A DNA stretch of 64,000 nucleotides from Flavobacteriales bacterium (GTDB taxonomy: Bacteria > Bacteroidota > Bacteroidia > Flavobacteriales_D > Sanyastnellaceae). The notes beneath the pieces were generated by a model. That model was not told the DNA's origin, ran no database searches, and saw only the letters and a list, made by a program, of their open reading frames with translations. Shown one piece after another: positions 8,929 to 18,913 of this stretch. Position numbers and translations under genes: made by a program. Where the stretch lies: the NCBI GenBank assembly GCA_015665315.1, contig JADFAK010000006.1, positions 1 to 64,000 of the forward strand, in the 5' to 3' direction. Positions within the stretch are counted from its first letter, which is position 1; every line of letters starts with the position of its first letter.

Positions 8929-10023
8929 TCAAATGAATTTTATTGGATTGGTCTTGACTTCGGATAAACGAACGGCGAAATTAGCAAATTTTTCCTTCAA
9001 GCTGACACCTAATAGGTCACTTGTAAACTGTTCGCTTTCATAATGGCCTATGTCGAACACGATAATTCGCCCATCAGCATCGAAATACTGGTGATATTTG
9101 AAGTCTGCAGAAATGAAAACATCAGCATTGGCGGCCACTGCATCTTCTAAAAGAAAACTACCAGATCCTCCACACCAAGCAATTCGACGAACTGAAGATT
9201 TCACAAAATTTGTCGACTTAATGGCCTCAACCTTCATATTTGTCTTCACCAACTGGGCAAAATCGGCTATATCCATCTCTTTTTCAAGATCGCCAACCAT
9301 ACCTGAGCCCACTTCATCGATTGCATTTTCAAGCGAAAAGACGTCATGTGCCACCACCTCATAAGGATGATTTGCGTTCATCGCGGAGATTAATTCTCTT
9401 CGTTTCCATTTAGGAAAAACAACTTCGACTTTCACTTCATCTACCTTTTCAGGCTTTCCTTTTTCTCCAATATTTGGGCTGGAACCAGCTTCAGGCGTAA
9501 AGGTCCCTACTCCGGTTGAATTGAAACTACAACCGCTGTAATTCCCGATCGAGCCAGCTCCTGCATCAAACAAAGCGACTCGTAATTTCTCGGCGTGAGT
9601 TTGCGGTACAAAAACGGCCAACTTCTCCAACTTTCCGTGCATTGGTCGAAGGACAGACATCGATTTTAAACCAAGTCTTTTCCCAATTTCATGGTTGACT
9701 CCGTGGCTAACATTGTCCAGATTGGTATGAATGGCATAGAGTGCAATATCATTCTTGATGGCCTTCATCACGGTGCGCTCAATGTAGTTTTTCCCTGTAA
9801 ATCTTTTCAGTCCGCTAAAAACAATCGGATGATGAGAAACGATTAAATTAATCCCCAAGGAAATTGCTTCATCGACTACCTCTTCTATGCAGTCAAGAGA
9901 AATTAACACACCCGTCGCCTCCACATGGGCATCGCCTACGATCAAGCCAGCATTGTCATAACTTTCCTGCAGTTGTGGTGGAGCTAGCGAGTCTAAATAA
10001 CTAATAACTTCTTTGATCTTCAT
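8929..10023 (-). CDS. Nif3-like dinuclear metal center protein
   Basis: 364 aa; NLIVSHHPIVFSGLKR, YAIHTNLDNVSHGVN, FDIGHYESEQF motifs. Confidence 0.9.
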   Translation of the reverse strand: MKIKEVISYLDSLAPPQLQESYDNAGLIVGDAHVEATGVLISLDCIEEVVDEAISLGINLIVSHHPIVFSGLKRFTGKNYIERTVMKAIKNDIALYAIHTNLDNVSHGVNHEIGKRLGLKSMSVLRPMHGKLEKLAVFVPQTHAEKLRVALFDAGAGSIGNYSGCSFNSTGVGTFTPEAGSSPNIGEKGKPEKVDEVKVEVVFPKWKRRELISAMNANHPYEVVAHDVFSLENAIDEVGSGMVGDLEKEMDIADFAQLVKTNMKVEAIKSTNFVKSSVRRIAWCGGSGSFLLEDAVAANADVFISADFKYHQYFDADGRIIVFDIGHYESEQFTSDLLGVSLKEKFANFAVRLSEVKTNPIKFI

Positions 10024-10061
10024 TTTGTAAATTTACCCCTTCCTTTTGTCCTGTAAAAGTA

Positions 10062-11090
10062 ATGCAAGTCATTCGACTCCTTTTATTCCCTGTTTCAATA
10101 ATCTACGCTTTGGTAGTCAGGATGCGCAATATGCTCTATGATCGAGGTATGCTTTCTTCGACCGAGGTTGGTGTGAAGTCAATTGTCATCGGAAATATTT
10201 CGGCTGGTGGCACTGGAAAGACTCCATTTGTTATTTGGTTACTTAACAGGTACGCTGTAAAAAGCAAGATAGCCGTTCTAAGCCGTGGGTATGGGAGAAA
10301 AACGAAGGGATTTTTTAAGGTAAGCGCAAGCGCAAATGCCCAGCAGGTTGGAGATGAACCTTTGCTCATACAACAGCGGCATCCAGGGACCTCGGTTTAT
10401 GTGTGTGAGAATCGGGTGGCCGGCGCCCGTGAAATTTTGGCCCAGAACCCCGAAGTGAGCGCACTTATTCTAGACGACGCATTCCAACATCGACGATTCA
10501 GTCCGGGTCTCAGTATCTTGTTGACTACGTGGGATCAGCCATTTACGGATGATTGGTACTTGCCAACAGGAAATTTGCGTGATTGGAAGGGAGCATATGC
10601 TAGAGCAAACGCTGTGGTCATTACTAAGTGTCCCAGTCATTTGCCTTTAGGCTCAAAAGAAAAATGGAGAAAAAAACTAGCCCTTCATGCTGAACAGAAA
10701 ATTGCATTCTCAACAATAGCCTACGGAGCGGCAATTCCTGTATTTGGGACAACAATTAAAAACGGATCGAAAATTATCCTCATCTCGGGGATCGCCGATT
10801 CTAGACCATTTGAAAGTCATTGCAACTCTCAATACCAAGTGTTAAAGCATTTTAAATTCCAAGACCACCACTCATTTAAGCCTCGGGAAATAGCTGAAAT
10901 ACTGAATTCTATTGGTAGTTTTGGAGAACCTATAGCGATTGTGACGACCGAGAAGGATGCAACAAGGTTACAAGCATTTGCAAATGACCTCGCTCATACC
11001 TCTGTAAGCTACATTCCTATTGAGACAAAATACCTTCTTGGAGAAGAGGAGATAACCGGTCTAACAGATCCATATATTCTAGATTTATGA
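10062..11090 (+). CDS. lpxK: Tetraacyldisaccharide 4'-kinase
   Basis: 342 aa; VIGNISAGGTGKTPF P-loop, LDDAFQHRR motif. Confidence 0.93.
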   Translation: MQVIRLLLFPVSIIYALVVRMRNMLYDRGMLSSTEVGVKSIVIGNISAGGTGKTPFVIWLLNRYAVKSKIAVLSRGYGRKTKGFFKVSASANAQQVGDEPLLIQQRHPGTSVYVCENRVAGAREILAQNPEVSALILDDAFQHRRFSPGLSILLTTWDQPFTDDWYLPTGNLRDWKGAYARANAVVITKCPSHLPLGSKEKWRKKLALHAEQKIAFSTIAYGAAIPVFGTTIKNGSKIILISGIADSRPFESHCNSQYQVLKHFKFQDHHSFKPREIAEILNSIGSFGEPIAIVTTEKDATRLQAFANDLAHTSVSYIPIETKYLLGEEEITGLTDPYILDL

Positions 11091-12454
11091 AGCAATATTT
11101 TACACTACTGATTGCATTTTTAACCCTTTCTATGGGGGCGCAGGAAAGCTTGAATTGCGACTTGCTGTACCATTGGAACGATGAAGAGATCCCAGGATCT
11201 GCTTTTTACAACAATGCGTACAATGAAATTTGGGGGTATACGGCAGATGGACGGGAATACGCGATTATTGGCTCTACCATGGGCACACACATTTTTGACA
11301 TCACCGATATCGACAATGCTGAAGAGATTCATTTTTTCGAGGGCGAAGTGACTGGAGTGAACATAGTGCACAGAGACTTCCATGACTACGCTGGTTATCT
11401 TTATGTGGTCTGCGATGAAGGATCAAGTAGTCTTCAGGTGATTGACTTGAATGGATTACCTGACGTGGCAACTATGGTTTACGATTCTGCCGACATTCTG
11501 ATTCGCTCGCACAATATCTTTATTGATGAAAGCAAGGCCATGATGTACGTATGCGGAGGAGAAGATGCATTGCGATTGGTTAGCTTAGAAAATCCAGCAG
11601 CACCGGTCGAAGTATTGGACTGCAACGACGATGTTCCGGCGTGGTCAACTATTGGTTATTTGCATGACATATACGTGAAAGATGGAATAGCTTACTGCAA
11701 CAATGGTGATGGGCTTTTTATCGTGGACTTCAATGATTTGTCTGACGTACAAGTGTTGGGCAGTTTAACTGACTACTCTGATTCAGGGTACAACCACTCA
11801 GGTTGGCTGCATGAAGATGGACAGTATTACGCATTGGCCGATGAGACACATGGCATGCGCATCAAATTACTAGATGTTAGTGACCCGACAGACATAACTG
11901 AAGTTTCACTTTTCGGTTCTGGGGTGCATTCCAACTCTATAGCGCACAACTTAATATTTGAAGGCGATATTCTGCATGTCTCTTATTATTACGACGGGTA
12001 CTATGCCTTTGATATTTCGGATCCTGAGAATCCAGAAATTGTTGCGTTCTATGACACGTCTGAAATTCCAAACGGAACAAGTTACAAAGGAGCGTGGGGC
12101 GTATATCCTTTCTTACCTAGTGGTCGGATTTTAGTTTCGGACATGCAAGAAGGGTTATTTGTTCTGGGCCTAGACACTCCAAACGGAGTAAGTGAGTTTG
12201 CAGCTGTCAATCAAGGTGTTTTCCCCAACCCAGCAGAAGCTGGATCAAGCATTCAAATTCATACCAAGCACAATTCTCAAGGAAGCACTACTTTTGCACT
12301 GCTGAATACTATGGGCAACCAAGTTTTTAGTGGCCAAATTGAGTCGGGATCGTCTGAGGCAAAACTTCCGTCGAGCTTGAGCACTGGTCTTTATTTTATT
12401 CAATATCAAAATGCGGGAAAGACAATTACAGAGCGCATTTTAATTCAACAGTAA
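11087..12454 (+). CDS. Choice-of-anchor B family protein with T9SS type A C-terminal sorting domain
   Basis: ATGA overlap with lpxK; signal peptide; SHNIFIDE, GWLHEDGQYYALADE motifs; C-terminal FPNPAEAG...GLYFIQYQNAGKTITERILIQQ. Confidence 0.8.
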   Translation: MKQYFTLLIAFLTLSMGAQESLNCDLLYHWNDEEIPGSAFYNNAYNEIWGYTADGREYAIIGSTMGTHIFDITDIDNAEEIHFFEGEVTGVNIVHRDFHDYAGYLYVVCDEGSSSLQVIDLNGLPDVATMVYDSADILIRSHNIFIDESKAMMYVCGGEDALRLVSLENPAAPVEVLDCNDDVPAWSTIGYLHDIYVKDGIAYCNNGDGLFIVDFNDLSDVQVLGSLTDYSDSGYNHSGWLHEDGQYYALADETHGMRIKLLDVSDPTDITEVSLFGSGVHSNSIAHNLIFEGDILHVSYYYDGYYAFDISDPENPEIVAFYDTSEIPNGTSYKGAWGVYPFLPSGRILVSDMQEGLFVLGLDTPNGVSEFAAVNQGVFPNPAEAGSSIQIHTKHNSQGSTTFALLNTMGNQVFSGQIESGSSEAKLPSSLSTGLYFIQYQNAGKTITERILIQQ

Positions 12455-12466
12455 TAGAACCTTACA

Positions 12467-13645
12467 ATGAGCATTGCAAATAAAATATACGCTGGATTGG
12501 CACTCGTTCTTTTGGGAACCGCAGTGGGCTGTGAAAACAAGCAGTCAGGCATTTCCGGATCGATTGAAGGCGCAGCAGGGCGAACACTATACCTGGAGCG
12601 ATTTGTGAATCAAAAAATCGTTATCACCGACTCAGTGGTGATTGCAGACAATGGTCATTTTGAGCTGCATCCATCGCCAAGCCTCGACTTGAATTTTTAC
12701 AAGTTATCGTTGAGTGACAAGGACTACATGGTGTTGTTAACTGATAGCACAGAGAATGTGTCAATTACTGGTACAGCTGGAGACTTGACATCTGGATATA
12801 CTGTTGCTGGGTCTAAAAACACTGGGCTCTTAAAGGAATTCAACAACTACCTAGTTCAAGCCAAGCAAAAAGAACAAGCGTTGAACGAGAAAATGAGAAC
12901 TCCCGGCTTGTCGATTGCCGAAATCGGACAGTACAGAGAGGAGACAGTCAATTTAAAGAAGGAGAAGCACGATTACTGTTTATCGTTTATCGAAAAGAAC
13001 AATAGTTCGCCGGCGACATTTGCCGCTTTATCTGAACTAAGCTTTAAAACAGACCTTCCACTTTACGAAGAGGTATTGCAAAAAACCAAGGAGAACTTTG
13101 GGCATTCCTTCCAGTACAAGATGGTTAGTCAGCAAGTCGCTTCCGTGAAAAAGCAGAACGACCTAAAAGCCAAGGGCGCACCTCAACAGCAACAACAGCA
13201 GCAGCAAAAGAATGCCAAGTATATGCCAGGCACGACTGCCCCTGATTTGGTAATGAATGATCCCAATGGAAAAGAGCGAAAGCTTTCAGATCTTAAAGGA
13301 AAGGTTGTATTGGTTGACTTCTGGGCTTCTTGGTGTGGTCCATGCCGAAGAGAAAATCCAAATGTTGTTGCTGCCTATAAGAAGTACAACAAAGATGGTT
13401 TCGAAGTCTTTTCTGTTTCACTTGACCGTGACGTAGCTAGATGGAAGCAGGCCATTGAGCAAGACGGCTTGTTATGGGAGCATCATATTTCTGACCTGAA
13501 GGGATGGCAAAGTGCTGCAGCATCATTGTATGGAATTCATTCTATTCCGCATACGCTATTGGTTGATCGCAAGGGAGTGATTTTAGAGACACACCTGCGA
13601 GGAAACATGCTCGAAGAGCAGCTTCATTCCATATTCGGTTACTAA
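12467..13645 (+). CDS. TlpA-like thioredoxin-fold lipoprotein with DUF4369-like N-terminus
   Basis: DFWASWCGPCRRENPNVV motif; lipoprotein-like N-terminus; poly-Gln linker. Confidence 0.88.
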   Translation: MSIANKIYAGLALVLLGTAVGCENKQSGISGSIEGAAGRTLYLERFVNQKIVITDSVVIADNGHFELHPSPSLDLNFYKLSLSDKDYMVLLTDSTENVSITGTAGDLTSGYTVAGSKNTGLLKEFNNYLVQAKQKEQALNEKMRTPGLSIAEIGQYREETVNLKKEKHDYCLSFIEKNNSSPATFAALSELSFKTDLPLYEEVLQKTKENFGHSFQYKMVSQQVASVKKQNDLKAKGAPQQQQQQQQKNAKYMPGTTAPDLVMNDPNGKERKLSDLKGKVVLVDFWASWCGPCRRENPNVVAAYKKYNKDGFEVFSVSLDRDVARWKQAIEQDGLLWEHHISDLKGWQSAAASLYGIHSIPHTLLVDRKGVILETHLRGNMLEEQLHSIFGY

Positions 13646-13686
13646 TCACAAACTAGGAAATAGGTGGAGAAATTCGACCATCACTA

Positions 13687-14436
13687 GTGAGTTCACCTAC
13701 CAACATATATTTCGCCTCTGATCTTCATTTAGGAGCTCCCAATGCTGCTGAATCCTTGATACGCGAAAAAAAGATGGTCAAGTGGCTAGACAAAGTGGCC
13801 GTTGACGCCACCGAAATTTACCTCTTAGGTGATCTGTTTGACTTTTGGTTTGAATACAAGCATGCAGTCCCTAAAGGCTACACGAGACTTTTGGGCAAGC
13901 TTTCCGAGTTATGTGACCGTGGCATTCAAATTCACCTATTCACTGGCAACCACGACATGTGGATATTCGATTATCTCCCGCTTGAAACAGGGGTGATTCT
14001 TCACCGAGAGCCAATACGCAAGGAATGGGACGGCGCCAAATTTTATATTGGTCATGGAGATGGTCTTGGCCCTGGCGATTACGGCTACAAATTCATCAAG
14101 AAGATTTTCGCGAGTAAAGTCTGCCAATGGCTTTTCGCCCGTATCCATCCAAATTTAGGAATTAGCATAGCAAATTTCTGGTCCCGTAAGAGTCGGATAC
14201 ATAACGCAGATACGGACAAGATCTTTTTAGGAGATGACAAGGAATGGCTCGTGATCTATTCGAAAGAGGTACTAGAGAAAGAATTCTTCAATTACTTCAT
14301 CTTCGGCCATAGGCACCTTCCGCTTGATATAGATCTTGGCTCAGGCAGCAGGTATATTAACACGGGAGATTGGATCACCCATTTCACGTATGCCCATTTT
14401 GACGGAGAGAAATTGACCTTGCAAAAGGAAGGCTAG
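13687..14436 (+). CDS. lpxH: UDP-2,3-diacylglucosamine diphosphatase
   Basis: Calcineurin-type motifs: ASDLHLG, LLGDLFDFWFEY, GNHDMW, GHGDGLGPGD, FGHRHLP; GTG start. Confidence 0.88.
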   Translation: MSSPTNIYFASDLHLGAPNAAESLIREKKMVKWLDKVAVDATEIYLLGDLFDFWFEYKHAVPKGYTRLLGKLSELCDRGIQIHLFTGNHDMWIFDYLPLETGVILHREPIRKEWDGAKFYIGHGDGLGPGDYGYKFIKKIFASKVCQWLFARIHPNLGISIANFWSRKSRIHNADTDKIFLGDDKEWLVIYSKEVLEKEFFNYFIFGHRHLPLDIDLGSGSRYINTGDWITHFTYAHFDGEKLTLQKEG

Positions 14437-15428
14437 GCCAAGGCATTCCATTTCCGTATCAAGTCTAGTAAACGATTGGAGTACCCCACTTCATTGTCGT
14501 ACCATCCAACAACTTTTACCATAGAACCGATGACCGAGGTCAACTGCGAGTCGAATAGACAGCTGTGCGGATCGCCAATCACATCTTTTGACACGATGGG
14601 GTCCTCTGTGTAATCCAACACTCCTTTCAAGGCTCCTTGAGATGCTATAAAAAATGCTCGATTGATGACCGCTATTGGCTGGGGATTTTTAACGATGCAG
14701 GTAATATCTGTTAGCGAACCATCCGGTACCGGCACTCTAATTCCACAACCTCCAAGTACATCAACCAAATCCGGGAAGATTTTGGTGAGTGCCTTTGCCG
14801 CTCCTGTTGTTGTAGGAACGATGGACTCAGCTGCTGCCCTGCCCCTTCTCAAGTCGCGATGTGGTGCATCGTGGAGCTTTTGATCTCCTGTATAGGAATG
14901 GACAGTTGTAATATAGCAGCTCTCAATTTTACACAGTTCGTGGATAATCTTGACCATTGGCGCAGCGCTATTGGTCGTGCACGAAGCATTGGAAACGATG
15001 ACATCTGAAGACGCCAGTATTTGATCATTGACACCAAGAACAATTGACTTGATAGAATCGTCGGGCGAGGGAGCACTTAGCACAACGCGCTTGGCGCCGG
15101 CCTCAATATGTCCACTTGCTTGATCCTTCTTCAAGAATTTTCCAGAAGCCTCTATGACCACATCCACTCCTAGTTTTCCCCATGGAATCGAGCTAGGGTT
15201 ATTCTCGGAAGTGTAATGCACCGCATGTCCGTCGATCAATATTGAATCTTGATGACTTGATATTTTTCCTGGATATCTACCATGGACGCTATCGTACTTC
15301 AGGAGATGAGCCATCGCCAGAATATTCGCAACATCGTTGATCGCTACAAGCTCCATATCTGGTGCTTGCATGAGCAGTCGAGCAGTCATCCGCCCGATCC
15401 TTCCAAAACCGTTTATTCCTATTCTCAT
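14433..15428 (-). CDS. gap: Glyceraldehyde-3-phosphate dehydrogenase, type I
   Basis: MRIGINGFGRIGRM, SNASCTTNSAAP, NEVGYSNRLLDL; true start at 15428, because the ORF-track N-terminal extension is translated terminator. Confidence 0.95.
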   Translation of the reverse strand: MRIGINGFGRIGRMTARLLMQAPDMELVAINDVANILAMAHLLKYDSVHGRYPGKISSHQDSILIDGHAVHYTSENNPSSIPWGKLGVDVVIEASGKFLKKDQASGHIEAGAKRVVLSAPSPDDSIKSIVLGVNDQILASSDVIVSNASCTTNSAAPMVKIIHELCKIESCYITTVHSYTGDQKLHDAPHRDLRRGRAAAESIVPTTTGAAKALTKIFPDLVDVLGGCGIRVPVPDGSLTDITCIVKNPQPIAVINRAFFIASQGALKGVLDYTEDPIVSKDVIGDPHSCLFDSQLTSVIGSMVKVVGWYDNEVGYSNRLLDLIRKWNALA

Positions 15429-15430
15429 CA

Positions 15431-15466
15431 CAAAAAAAAGCCTTCCACAAAGGTGAAAGGCTTTTT
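15431..15466 (-). terminator. Strong Rho-independent terminator between the T9SS repeat protein and gap
   Basis: Minus strand AAAAAGCCTTTCAC-CTTT-GTGGAAGGCTTTTTTTT; one T-G wobble. Confidence 0.9.
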
Positions 15467-15487
15467 CCAATTAAAAAATTCTTTTTG

Positions 15488-18400
15488 TTAGTCCATTACA
15501 ACGAACTTAGAAACAGCAGACTTGTCGCCAGCTTCTAGAACAATCACGTAGTTACCTGACGCGAAGTTTCTAACATCCACAGTAAGTGTGTGTTTTCCGT
15601 TGCTCAATGTCTTTTGGTTAATAGACTTGATCAATTCTCCGTGAATTGAGTAAATCTGTCCAGAAACAAGTCCTGGTTCATCCATTGTAACATCGAGATA
15701 AAGTGTTTCAGTTGATGGGTTTGGATAAACAACCATCAAGTCAAGTCCGTCCTTAACAGCAGGATCTTTTTCTTGTACAGTTGTTGTAACACCTTCATCA
15801 CTTCTAAAGATTCCACGTCCGTGTGAACCAGCATAGATAGCACCGAAGTTTTGAGGAACTCTCCACTTCACACTTCCGTCAACAGCTCCAGCAGCTTGTT
15901 GCTTCACATCGAATACAGGACAACCATCTATACCCGTAGACTGCTCAGAATCAGTAGGGGCATTTTTCTGCACCCAATCACCACCATTTGTACCACCACC
16001 GTTATCAGTTGTGAAAATGCCGAATTCTGTACCAACTACGATTGTTTGACCAGTAGGATCATTTACGTCGATGATGGCGTCAAAAACTGGCATTTTCGAG
16101 AGATCATTCGTGCTAGGGAACCAAATATTATCCCAAGAAACAGTTTCACCAAGAGCGTTAAATGTCTCTTGAACGTGTCCTGCATTGACGTTTCCATAAC
16201 CACCAACTGTTACTACAACGTGTTGGTTATCTTCAGACCAAGCTGGATCGAAGGCGATACCTGTTACGGTTCCACCTGCGTTTCCGATGATTTGGGTAAT
16301 TTCTAGGTTATCAACGTCTTCTTCAGACCAAAGTTGATCCAATCCTGAGATTCTATAAAGGCTACTTCCCCATGTGCTATAGAAAAGGTGATTTCCATCT
16401 GGAGAGAATTCCATTGCCTTCACAGCACCAGCGACAGTTGGAATAACTTTAAACCAATCCGGAGTCGTGTTCATGTTCAATGCTTGACGCGTGATCCACA
16501 AACCATTTCCACCTTGTAAGCCGAGGGCAAACAAAGAAGTATAGTTGTCAGGAATTTGACGCTGCTCAGCAACATTCTCGAATGAATCAGCTGCATAGTG
16601 CCACAAAGTATCACAAACACTTTCGTAAGCGTAAACAATCTGCTCAACAAATAATGTGTCAGTGCCAATTACAACAACAGTCGAATCGTTGATGATAATC
16701 TGCTCGCCATCCACGGTAAGCGTATCAGTCCAATAGATTGTCATTGTCTCTTCAATGATATCAGCGATAACATCAACCGTATCAACGGCCATAGAATCGG
16801 TATCACAGTTGATAATCTTCTCAATTAGGTCTTGTGTACCTAACCAAGGGTAATTTGGATCAACAGTCATTGAGTCATCAAGTGTCACTTCAGGACGGAT
16901 GATTTCATCATAGAAATGCAGTGTATCCAATGCTGGGAGCTCCCATGTGAAAGGAACATCCAAGTTATTGGTCAACAATGTGATTGTTACTGGCTCGCCA
17001 TCATCTGGATCGGCATCATATATACTAGTATCGGCAGGATTCACCAAGGTGATGAACTGCTGAGAATCCTCATCTTCGGTATCCTCAAACAATCGAACAA
17101 CTGAATAAAAACCACCTGGCTCGAAATCAGCCGCCTCGTACACATCGAAGAGCTCGTCATCGTAGAACTGACCACCTGATCCATTCGAGTCAAATCGAGA
17201 GACAATACCGTACTGAGATGTAGCAAAAACGACTGTTACATTACCGGCAGTGACTTGCGACATATCACAGTCAAATCCGTCACCACCCATTACTTCAAGA
17301 CCTTCTTGATCACTTTCCCAAGCACCAGGGCCGAAGATAACGTGTGTACCATTGTCCTGAGATCCACCCATTACAGATGCTTCAGTACCGGCTTCATTTC
17401 CTAAAGAAGTAGCTCCAATTGGACGAGAGCCATGTGCGATACCGTAGTACTGCGTTACATTGTACCCTCTGTTTGCTGGGAAATAAGTAAGTCCGCCATT
17501 GGTTGATTTAAATACACCACCATCGGTTCCGATGTACATATCACCGTTCGGAGCCCAAATGTATTCATGGATATCAGAGTGCACATACAATTGCTCTTCA
17601 CCGAAGCCGAAATTAAACGCAGCTAATTCAGGAGAAGTACTCGGTCCGTTTTTCCAGTGCGTAACTGCACCTACAAATGCAAGCTCTGGATTACCAGGGT
17701 GAATACCCAATGCTAAGTCATAGTATCCTTGATTGTTATCTCCAGTAGGATCTATTTCAGGAATTCCTGAAAGCCAAGTTGAGGTCCAAGAATCACCGCC
17801 GTCTGCCGAGTGATAAACTCCACCCATTGAACCGCCATTTTGAGCGTATAGGATGAAACAACTGTTTTCATCAGATTGGCTAATTGCAACTCGTCCACGT
17901 CCATTTGAACTAGGCAAGTCACCACCACCACCAGAAATCTCTTCAAAAGATTCTCCTGAATTCGTCGATCTAAAAATTCGAGCTGGTCCAGATGCAACAA
18001 GGATAAATGAACCATCTGCCGAAGAAGTTATATCCTGAACTGCGTTCTGAATCATTCCGTCTTGATCGTTCATAACCAATTCGTCGTTTGCATTGTCATA
18101 GTATCCGAATCCTGCATCAGCACCGATCCAAATTCGAGATGGATGAGCTCCGTCACGTTCTAACGAATTGATGGCGTTCCAATTGGAATTAGCCGCCATA
18201 AAAGTAGGAACAGTTCCTTCGATCACGGTCCATGTTACTCCGCCGTCTTCAGATTTGAACAGACCAGCTCCCACAAAATTCGAAGCTCCGTCACCACCAG
18301 GGCTGCCGTCGAAATCATTTCCTGTACCGACATATATAGTACCATCGCCAGCTTGAGCAATTGACCCTATGCAACATGATGGAAATGAAGCTACTTTTTT

Positions 18401-18799
18401 CCAAGTATTTGCTCCGTTCGTAGACTTCCACAATCCGCCTGAAACAGATCCAGCGAAAATCGTGTTGTTATCAACGGCAAGCAAAGCACGTGTCCGACCA
18501 CCAACATTGTCTGGTCCCATTTCGATCCATGACAGATCTAATTCACGATTTCCTTTGGTTGCTTCTTGGTGGCGTTCAACCGCCTTTTGCATTTCGATTC
18601 GATCCTGAGGCTCTATCTTACCAGTCTCAAGGTTACCTCGAAGTTTGGTATAGATCTCATGCATCCCTGCAGCCGAAGCTTCAGTCTTTTGAGACGCCCG
18701 GGGGCTATAATCTGCAACAACCTCTTCTTGGTTGCCTACAATTAGGAATCCTCCCACGACGAGAGATAAAAGTGCAAACAGTAGAAATTTACTCTTCAT
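15488..18799 (-). CDS. Secreted BNR/sortilin-like beta-propeller protein with T9SS type A sorting domain
   Basis: 1103 aa; signal peptide, repeated SxDGGxTW motifs, C-terminal VYPNPSTETLYLDV...GNYVIVLEAGDKSAVSKFVVMD. Confidence 0.85.
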   Translation of the reverse strand: MKSKFLLFALLSLVVGGFLIVGNQEEVVADYSPRASQKTEASAAGMHEIYTKLRGNLETGKIEPQDRIEMQKAVERHQEATKGNRELDLSWIEMGPDNVGGRTRALLAVDNNTIFAGSVSGGLWKSTNGANTWKKVASFPSCCIGSIAQAGDGTIYVGTGNDFDGSPGGDGASNFVGAGLFKSEDGGVTWTVIEGTVPTFMAANSNWNAINSLERDGAHPSRIWIGADAGFGYYDNANDELVMNDQDGMIQNAVQDITSSADGSFILVASGPARIFRSTNSGESFEEISGGGGDLPSSNGRGRVAISQSDENSCFILYAQNGGSMGGVYHSADGGDSWTSTWLSGIPEIDPTGDNNQGYYDLALGIHPGNPELAFVGAVTHWKNGPSTSPELAAFNFGFGEEQLYVHSDIHEYIWAPNGDMYIGTDGGVFKSTNGGLTYFPANRGYNVTQYYGIAHGSRPIGATSLGNEAGTEASVMGGSQDNGTHVIFGPGAWESDQEGLEVMGGDGFDCDMSQVTAGNVTVVFATSQYGIVSRFDSNGSGGQFYDDELFDVYEAADFEPGGFYSVVRLFEDTEDEDSQQFITLVNPADTSIYDADPDDGEPVTITLLTNNLDVPFTWELPALDTLHFYDEIIRPEVTLDDSMTVDPNYPWLGTQDLIEKIINCDTDSMAVDTVDVIADIIEETMTIYWTDTLTVDGEQIIINDSTVVVIGTDTLFVEQIVYAYESVCDTLWHYAADSFENVAEQRQIPDNYTSLFALGLQGGNGLWITRQALNMNTTPDWFKVIPTVAGAVKAMEFSPDGNHLFYSTWGSSLYRISGLDQLWSEEDVDNLEITQIIGNAGGTVTGIAFDPAWSEDNQHVVVTVGGYGNVNAGHVQETFNALGETVSWDNIWFPSTNDLSKMPVFDAIIDVNDPTGQTIVVGTEFGIFTTDNGGGTNGGDWVQKNAPTDSEQSTGIDGCPVFDVKQQAAGAVDGSVKWRVPQNFGAIYAGSHGRGIFRSDEGVTTTVQEKDPAVKDGLDLMVVYPNPSTETLYLDVTMDEPGLVSGQIYSIHGELIKSINQKTLSNGKHTLTVDVRNFASGNYVIVLEAGDKSAVSKFVVMD

Positions 18800-18913
18800 A
18801 ATTATTCAGGTTTATTCGCATTTGAAACGGTGGGCAATTTACAGTAAAAAATACAAGCAAGGAAAGTGTTTACCCTAATAAGGTGCATTATTTATACAAG
18901 TCAAGTAGGAAAG

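Noticed and set aside
15429-15470. N-terminal extension of gap (MEKAFHLCGRLFFV)
   Set aside because: It is a translation of the terminator hairpin; the canonical GAPDH N-terminus starts at 15428
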